Shown here piece after piece: positions 51,201 to 60,200 of a DNA stretch of 64,000 nt. The DNA comes from DAOUAT01 sp964551735 (lineage in GTDB: Bacteria; Chloroflexota; Anaerolineae; CG2-30-64-16), in contig CAZKEF010000020.1 in the NCBI GenBank assembly GCA_964551735.1, positions 1 through 64,000 on the forward strand. The letters run 5' to 3'. The translations under genes were made by a program, and so were the position numbers. The first letter of the stretch is position 1, and the number at the start of each line of letters is the position of its first letter. The notes under the pieces are model-generated. The model was not told the DNA's origin. It searched no databases and saw only the letters and a program-made list of their open reading frames with translations.

Positions 51201-54200
51201 CACCGGGGTCGGATCGCTGTCGTCGCCGGGGTTCGGGTTGTCGGCCGGCGTCGTGCCGCCGGTGTCCGGGTCGGTGTCCAGGCCGTCCTGCGAGACGTCC
51301 GTCACCGTCGTCCCGGCCGGGCTGACGCCGCTGCCGGTCGCGCTGTTGTTGTACGGCCCCAGGTTGCTGCCCGGTGTGACTTTGACCTTGAAGGTAATCG
51401 TCCCCTCGGCATGTTTGGCCAGGGAGTTCGCCGGTGTCGTTGTGAGCAGGTTCTTGTCCGTCGAACCGTTGAAGCCGCTGTTCACGGTCAGGCCGCCGGT
51501 GGCCGAGAGGCTGCCCGCCACCACGCTCCAGCTCGTCGCTCCCGCGAAGGTCGCGGCCAGGTCGTCGGTCACCTGCACGTTGTGCAGCACCACGTTCCCG
51601 ACGTTCTGGACCAGTACGCTGTACTCGACCGTGTAGGCGCCGTCGCCGTTGTTGACCACCGGCGGCATGACGCGCTTCGCCACACCGATGGCCGGGGCCT
51701 CGGTGAAGGACACCGGGGTCGGGATGTTGTTGTTGGTCGGGTCGCCGTCGCCGTCCGGGTCAGGATCCGCGCCGTTCTGCGAGTTGTCCGCGGCCGGCAC
51801 GCCGCCGGGGCTGGTCCCCGTGCCGCGTGCCGTGTTGTTGTACGGCCCCAGGTTGGTCCCCGGCGTCACCCGCACCACCAGCGTGATGGTCCCGGACTGA
51901 CCGGGGTTCAGTGTGTCAGTCCCGGCCAGCAGGTTCAGGTTCGTGTCCCCGTTGTAGCCCGGCCAGTTCACGGTGAAGGTCGCGCTGGTCAGGCTCTGCA
52001 CCGCGTGCTTGCCGGCCCCGAACGTCGTGTTCAGGTTGTCGGTCACCTGGACGCCCAGGAGCTGGGTGTCACCCATGTTCTTGACAACGATCGCGTAGGT
52101 GACGTCATAGGTGCCGTCGCCGTTGTTGACGACCGGCAGCACAACCTCCTTGGCCACGCCGATCCGCGTGATGGCAGTGAAGGAGACCGGCGTCAGGTCG
52201 CTGTTGTTGCCGGGATTGTTATCGCCGTCCGGGTCCGGGTTCGTGCCGTTCTGCGACTGGTCGGTGACCGGCGTCCCCGCGGGGCTGTCACCGGCCGCGA
52301 TGGCCCGGTTGTTGTACGGCCCCAGGTTCGCGCCCGGTGTCACCAGCACCTTCAGCGTGATCGTGCCGCTGGCGCCGACCGCCAGGGAATCGGTCCCGAC
52401 CAGCAGGCCGGTATTCGGCGTCGAACCGGTATAGCTGCCGCTGACCGTGAAGTCGGCGCTGGTCACGCTTTCCACGCTCCAGCTCGTCGCGCCCGTGAAG
52501 GTGGTCGCCAGGTTGTCGGTCACCTGGATGTTGCTCAGCGCCACGTCGCCGTAGTTGCGCACCGTGATCAGGTAAGTCACCCGGTATTGCCCGCCGCCCA
52601 GGTTCTCCACTGCACCGTTCACTGCCTTCGCAACACCGATCACCGGGTTCTCGGCGAAGGTCACGGGGGTCGGGGTCGAGTTGTCACCCGGGTTGTTGTT
52701 GTTATCGTTGCCCGGATCACCGCCGTCGTTGTCCGGGTCGGTCCCCACCGTAGACTGGTCGGTGACGTTGGCGCCGGCCGGGCTGGTCCCTTGCGTGTAC
52801 GCGGTGTTGTTCACCGTCCTGGGGAAGCCGGGCGTCACGGTGAAGCTGATCTTGACAGTACCGGTCGCACCGACGGCCAGGCTCTGGCCCGCCTGCAGGA
52901 TGTTGCTGCCGGCCGTGCCGTTCCAGGTCCCGCTGGCGGTCAGCGTGCCGTTGGCCGCCGCGAAGCCGGTCGGGCTCAGGCCCGCGAACTGCGTGACGAT
53001 GTCATCGGTGATGACCAGGTTGTTGAGCACGACGTCGCCGAAGTTCTCCACAGTCAACAGGAAGGTGACCAGGTAGGTGCCGTTCCCATTGTTGACCACC
53101 GAATCCACGGCCTTGGCCAGGCCGATGGCCGGCGCCTCGGTGAAGCTCACCGGGGTCGGAATGTTGTCGTCACCGGGTTGCGGGTTGTCGGCGGGCGTCG
53201 TGCCCGTGGTGTCCGGGTCGGTGTCCACGCCGTCGGTCGAGTCGTCGGTGACCATCGCGCCCAGCGGGCTGACGCCGGAGCCGACCGCGGTGTTGTTGTA
53301 CGTGCCGAGCTTGCTGCCGGGCGTCACCTTCACCTTGAAGGTGATGGTCCCCTGGGCCAGGCTGGCCAGCGAGTCGGTCCCGATGAGCAGGTTCTTGTCC
53401 GTGTTGCCGTTGAAGTTGGTGTTCGCGGTCAGGCCGCCGGTGGCCGAGATGCTGCCCGCCACCACGTTCCAGCTCACCGCGCCGGTGAAGGTCGCGGCCA
53501 GGCTGTCGGTCACCTGCACGCTGTTCAGCACCGTGTTGCCGACGTTCTGCACCACAATGCTGTACTCGACGGTGTAGGCGCCGTCGCCGTGGTTGACCAC
53601 CGGAGTCACGACGCGCTTGGCCACGCCGATGCCCGGCTGCTCCACGATGCGCACCTGCGCATGGGCCTGGGCCTCAGGCAGCATCAGGCCGAACTCGTCC
53701 TCCGCGCCGCTGACGACCGCGATGTTGGTCGTCGGGTCGCAGGTCACGGTCGGGGTGAGCGTCGGCGACACGGCCACCGCGTACTCCACCTCGGTGAAGA
53801 TGGGGAACGCGGGCTGACAGGTCCCGCCATTGGGCAGGTCGCCGGCGTTCTGGCCTGCGAAGCTCTCGATGTCCCCGCAGGTCTCTGCATAGCCCGCCGG
53901 CCCCCAGATGCCGCCGGGGCTGGGGCTGGGCGTGAAGGCGGCGTACACGTCGTGCGACAGATACTTGGCGTTGTTGTGCACTTCGTCCGGCGGCTGCAGC
54001 GGATGCAGGTAGGGATGCGGGTTAGGCAAGATGCGGCCCAGACCGCCCTCCTCGGCTGCGTCTCGGTACGGGTCGCTGAACGCGATCTTCTTATTCAGCG
54101 AGTCCACGCCCGCCACGGTGACGTAATGGCCGCCAACGCGCTCCCAGTTGCCGGAGTCGGGCGGCAGTTCCTGCCAGAAGCCCAGCAGCAGGACCACGTC

Positions 54201-57200
54201 CTCGCTGCGGCGCACCTCCGACTCCACCCACTCGAACTCAGGCCTGGGCAGCACGGTGATGGTGTAGTCGTTGATCAGACCCTTCTGCGTCAGATAGGTC
54301 TGGATGCCGTTAGCCATGTTGACGACATTGGTTCCCTGCGCCGGATTGGTGAGCATCAGCGCAGCCAGGTTCGTGACAAATGGTTGCACGTTACGCGGAT
54401 CGTGGTCGTCCCATTCGTCGGGCGAAACCGCATACGATTCAACCAACGGATAGCCGTCGTTGACCACCGGCGGCGGCACGGGGTTCGGCTCGAACTTGCT
54501 GTCGAACCACCACAGCGAGTTGGCCGCGGCCACCGGCCCGCAGAAGAACCACTTCCCTGTAACCGGATCGAACCACTGATCCTGCTTCTGGTCGAAGTCC
54601 GGCATGCCCTTGGCCGCGTAGTCTTCCCAGCCGCCTTCCTTCCAGTACATCGCGTCGGTGATGTTGGCGTGGTACTCCACGGTCACCACATGTTCCTCGC
54701 CGGGCGCCAACGGCCCCAGGTTCGGCCAGTGCAGCACGCCCAGGGCCGGGTTGGTGCCCGTGCCCGCGGTGCCGCCGGCCACCACGAAATCATATGTCAC
54801 GCCGCCAAGGGTGGCCTTGTCAACCCAGGCGACGGTGTTCGTGCCGCCGTTGTAGTACGAGAGGCCCTGGCCCAGGCGCAGGTAGGCGCGCACGACATCC
54901 AGGCCGGGGTGAGCCGCAGCCACGGCGCTGAGCGATATCAACGGGTTCCCGGTGACGTCGCCCTGGTTGTCATTCCATTTCTGCCATAGCCCGGCCGCCG
55001 CGTCAACCGTGTGCCAGCCGGCCGGATTGGTTGTCGGCACATGCTGGTAGGTCGTGTTGTCGGAGCGGTCACCGACCACCCCGGTGTCAATCTCGATCGT
55101 CATCCAGACCGGGTTGACGCCTGCCTGGTTGACGACATCGTAGGTTACGGGCCCGGCCGCGAACGCATCAATGGTCACGGTGGGCCGGAAGGCGAAGAGG
55201 CCCTCATCCCACGGCGTCGCAGTCACGTAACCGGCCCTAATGATACCGGCCTCGCGCCCACTGTAGAGCGCCGTCGCCCCCGGGGAGACGTAGCCGTAGC
55301 TGGGTGGGCCGATGTACGCGGAGAAGACGCCGCCACCGCCGATCGCCGTCCAACTGGGCTGTAAGTTGTCTATGTAGGCGGTGATCCCCGGCGTCACCAC
55401 CGGGTTCTCCAGGCACGCCGGCGAGTAGTAGTCCCACAACGGGACGGTCGTCAGCAGCGACTGGCCGGTGTTCTTCACCACGATCTCGAACTTCACCGTG
55501 TCGCTGATCGTCGCGGGGCCGGGCAGGGGCGCCAGTAGCGTCTTGGTGACCGTCACGTCGCCCAGCCGGGTGTCCTCGAAGTCCCGATCGGTGACCGTCC
55601 CACCCAGGGGCAGGAGCACCGGGCTGATGATGTCCGGGTTGCCGCCATCCACATCCGCCAGGCTGGTGTAACCGGTCAGATTGGTCTCCACGATCTGATA
55701 CAGGCCGGGCTCCAGGTCGCCGAAGCTGTAATCCCCGTTCGCGTCCGTGGTGGTGTTGAAGACCTGGTCGTCGGTCGTGCCCAGGATGCCGTCGGGGCCG
55801 AACCAGGTCAGCGTCACGGGCACGTTGGAGATGCCGGGCTCGCCGATCACGCACTGGCCGTCGCCATCGCCCAGGCACACCGTGCCGCTGATGCTGCCCG
55901 GCCGCTGGTTGTAGCCGAAGTCCAGGCCGCTGAGGTTGCCCGTCACGGTGATGGGGGTCCCCGGCGTCTCCGTCGCGACGTAGTCGGTGCGCGGCAGATC
56001 GGTCTCGTCGGCATCCAACACGGTGCAAACGGTGTTTTCAGGGATGCCGGCCAGCGCCCAGGCGCCGGTGCTGTCGGTCTGCACCACGAACGTGCCGAAG
56101 GCGCCGCACGCCACCGTCACGTCCACGTTGGCGAAGCCGGGCTCGCCGTCATCGTTCCCGTTGTTGTTGGCGTCGCTGTAGACGCGGCCGCTGATGGTGT
56201 AGAGGGCTGCACCGCCGCCCGCCACGTAGCGGTAGCCGAAGTCGGCCGTCAGATCGGCGCCGCCGCCGCTGACGGTGGCCTGGCCGGTGTTATCCGACTG
56301 ACTGCCGAAGTTATCGTAGGTCTGGCCGAAGCCGGCCGGCACCGTCGCCGGGTTTACTTTGACCACGTAAGCGCCATCGGGCACGCCCTGGAACAGGTAG
56401 TTGCCGTTGGCGTCGGTGACGGTGGCCGCCAGCCAGGTGACGCCGTCGCTGGCGTACAGGTTCACCGTGACCCCGGCCAGGCCGGGCTCGCCGGTGTCCT
56501 GGTTGCCGTCGCCGTTCGCGTCGTTCCACACCCGGTCGCCAACCTCGCCCGCATAGTCCACGCCGAAGTCGAAGATCGGGTGCCAGTCCTCGCCAGGATA
56601 GGCATGAAAGTCGAAGCTGGTGACCGTGGTGGCGTCCGGGTAGCCCGCGGCCGTCGTCTGCGTGGTGTTATAGGTCAGGGTGTAGTCGCCCTCGGGCACG
56701 ATGATGATGAAGTGCCCGTTGGCGTCGGTGGTGGTCGTCTCGGACACCGGGTTGCCGTTCTTGTCGGTCCCCGTGAGGGTGACGGTGATGCCCGCCAGGC
56801 CGTTCTCGCTGGGGTCGAAGAGCTCGTTGCGATCATCGTCGTGGAAGACGTTGCCGCGCACCCACGCGCCCTCGTAGTAGCCGAAGTCCGCGTCGAGATA
56901 CGCCTGGTTCGGCCCCAAGGCCACGACCCGCACATCCGGCGTCGTCGGCACCACATCCCGGTTGCCGTCGGTGGTGATGCTGTCCTCGTACACGTCCACC
57001 AGGTAGTTGCCCGGCGGCAAGCTCTGGAACAAGTACTGGCCGCTGGCGTCGGTGTCCATGAACGCGACCGGCGTGTACTCCTCGGGGTCGAGGATGCCGT
57101 CGTTGTCCGCATCATGGTAGAGCAGCACCGTCGCGCCCTCGATAGGTGTGGCCGGGCTCTCATCGTCTACCTGGTTGCGGTTGTCGTCGTACCAGACGTA

Positions 57201-60200
57201 GTCGCCGATGGAACCGCCCCAGTTGTAAGGGAAGTCCGCGTTCAGATAGGCCTGGCCGGCCGACAGGGTGACGCTGGTCACGTTGGTGCCGAAGACCGGG
57301 TCCATGGCCCCGGCCAGGGTGTAGCTGTTCCCGTCGTAAGGCGAGGTCACCGTGCTGGTCTCGTCCACCACCGCCAGATAGTTGCCGGGCGGCAGGCCCT
57401 CGAACAGGTAGGCGCCGTTCGCATCGGTCACATCGGCCGCCAGCAACACATCACCGGCGTCCAGAGAGCCGTTCCCGTTCACGTCGTCGTACAACTCGAC
57501 GGTGATGCCGGGCAGCCCTTGCTCGGCGCCGTCCAGCGCACCGTTGCTGTTCGCGTCCAGCCAGACCGTGTCGCCGATCGAGCCGGTTCCGGTCGCCAGG
57601 CCGAAGTCCGCCGCGTCGTACTGCTGGCCCGCCGTCAGCGGCACACTGAGGGAGGAAGCCGTGGTGGGCAGGTAGCCGGCCGGGTAGGTGGTTGGGTCGG
57701 CCCGCACGGTATAAGTCCCGGCGCCCAGCCCGTAGATGCGGTAAAGCCCGGCCGCGTCGGTGACGTCATACGGCTCGCCCGCGTCCCACTGGCCGTTGTT
57801 GTTGCTGTCCACGTAGACCTTGACCCCGGCCAGGCCGTACTCGGTCCCGTCCTGCACGCCGTCCGCGTCCAGGTCGGCCCACACGTAGTCGCCGATGCTG
57901 CCGTCGGTCGCGGTGCCGGTGGTGTTGCTGGAGATCGTCCCGAAGCCGCCGCCGATCTCAGCCATCACGGCTGCGTTCTCGATCACGATGGGCGCGCCCG
58001 CGTTGACCGTGGCCTGGAAGGTCAGGGCCGGGCTGACCAGCACGCTCCGGGATTGAGCGGTGGGGAAGCTCGTGGGCCCATCGCCCGTGCCACTCGCGCT
58101 GAAGGTCAGGCTGCCGGGGCTCGTCCCGGCCGCGACGGTGCAGATCCACTGGTAGACCACCGGGTCGTTGATGTCAACGATATCATCGTTCGCGCTCAAC
58201 AGGGTGGGGCCGGTGATCGCACTGCACGACGCGCCGCCGGTCGGCGTGACGGTGAGCGTGCTCGCGGCCACATTGCTAACCGCCGTACTCGACTCGAGGG
58301 TCAGCTTGACCGTGATCTGATTACCGGTGGACACCAGGCTGGGAACGGCGGTCATGGTGGTGAAGAGTCCGATTGGCGTGGAACCGGGCTCGTAGACCAG
58401 CGCGCCACCCTGCCCCACGCTATCCGTGAAGTTGACCGAGGCCAGCGTGGCCCAGGTGTTGGTGGCCGGGTTGTAGCGCCAGAACGTCTTGGTTTTGCCC
58501 TGGAGCGCGTAGACATAGGTGCCGTCGGTGGTCAGGCTGCCGCCGTCGGCGACGTTGCCGGGGGCCTTGGCCATGACGCTCCAAGAGTTGGCGGTGATGT
58601 CATAGCGCCAGAAGTCAGGCTTGCCGTCACCGCGGAACGCGTAGATGTAGTTGCCGATGCGCGTGAGCGAGCCGCCCCAGCCGACATTCGCGGGCGCGTT
58701 GGTCAGTGTCGTCCACGTGTTGGCGCCGACATTGTAGCGCCAGAAACCGGGCTTACGATCCCCCTGGAACGCGTAGAGGTTAGTGCCGTCGGTGGTGAGT
58801 GCACCGCCCTTCTTCACAGAGGCCGGCGTATTGGCCATGTTCGCCCACGTGCCGCCGACCGTGTAGCGGCGGAACCGGTTGCTGTTACCCAACAAAGCGA
58901 AGACGTATTCGGTGCTGCCCACCTTGAGGTACTGCACCGCGCCGCCTTCGTTGACGTTGTCTGAGGTCCCCGGCAATGTGGACCAGCTGTTGGTGTTGAT
59001 GTCGTACTTATAAAAGATCTTCGAGTTGCCCTCGAGGGCATAGAGCGTGCCCACGCCGTCAGTGGTCAGGCTGCCGCCCTTCTCGATGCCGTTGGTGGGA
59101 TCCGCCTTGTCGGCCCAGGCGTTGTTGGTGATGCTATACTTGGAGAACCACTTCTTGTTGGCGCCGCCGAACGCGTAGATGCCTGCGGCGTAGCCGCTGG
59201 TGAGGGTCTCACCGGGCACGCCGGCCTGGTTGCTGCCCAGGTTCCAGGTCACCACATTGGGACCGCCGGTGGCCGCGGAGAGCACGCTGGCCGAGCTGGC
59301 CTCGGGCCAGGTGTAGGAAGCCGTGGCATCCTCGGCCGCCGCGGTGAAGATGTACTCGCCTGCACTGGTCAGGGTGCACGCCCAGACGAAGTTGGAGCCC
59401 GTCGTCCCGCTCGGCACATTAGCGCTGGCCGGCGTCGGGCCGGTGCAGGTCGCGCTGCCGCCGTCCACCACAAGGTCGGTGGGCGAGACATTGCTGACCG
59501 CAACGCTGCTCTTGACGTTAAGCGTCACGTTGACCGAGCCGCCGGTGTTGACAAAGTTCGTGCTGACCGACATGGCTGTGTCAAGCGTGACTCCGCCGGA
59601 GGGCCCGCCGTCAATATCCTGACCGGGGACCGCCGCCAGCGGCGAATACGCGCCGTACGTACCGCCCGCGTTGGCGCTGCCGCTCACGTAGGTTGTGCCG
59701 GTCGGCAGCGGGTCGAAGACCCGCACGTTCTCCAGCAGCGCTGTGCCGGGGTAGAACGGCTTCAGCGTAAATTGCACCGTCTCGCCCGTCCCGGCGTAAG
59801 TCTTGCTGGCCGTCTTGGTGAGCCCGCTGACGAAGGGGAAGTCGGCGGTCAGATAGCTCTCGCCCGCAGCCAGCGTCTTCTCGTACTGGGTCACGGTGGC
59901 GAAGAGGCCGGCCGGCAGGTCCGGGTCGGCCGTGTCCACCTCGACGGTGTAGCTGCCGGGCCCCAGGTTGTCGAACAGGTACGCGCCGTCCGAGCCGGAG
60001 ACGGTCGTCCTGAACGGCTCGCCGTCGCGGTAGAGCGTGACCGTGATCCCTGCCAGCGGGGTGTCGCCCGCGTCGTAGACGCCGTTCCCGTTGTTGTCAA
60101 TGAAGACCTGGTCGCCGATCTCGCCGGGCGCGGTCTTCCAGAAGCCGAAGTCGTTGTCCAGGTCGCTGCCCGTCAGGTTGGGCGACGAGGTCATCTCCGC

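Noticed and set aside
50514..54989. A 1491-residue open frame on the plus strand, and other long plus-strand frames at 41422-43845, 44548-45915, 45973-47802, 56580-58964, 59772-61442 and 61650-63131
   Set aside because: They lie antisense to the two giant repeat genes. Their products are Arg/His/Val/Gly-rich low-complexity strings with no family motif, as expected from high-GC codons of the true minus-strand genes. They repeat where the sense repeats do.
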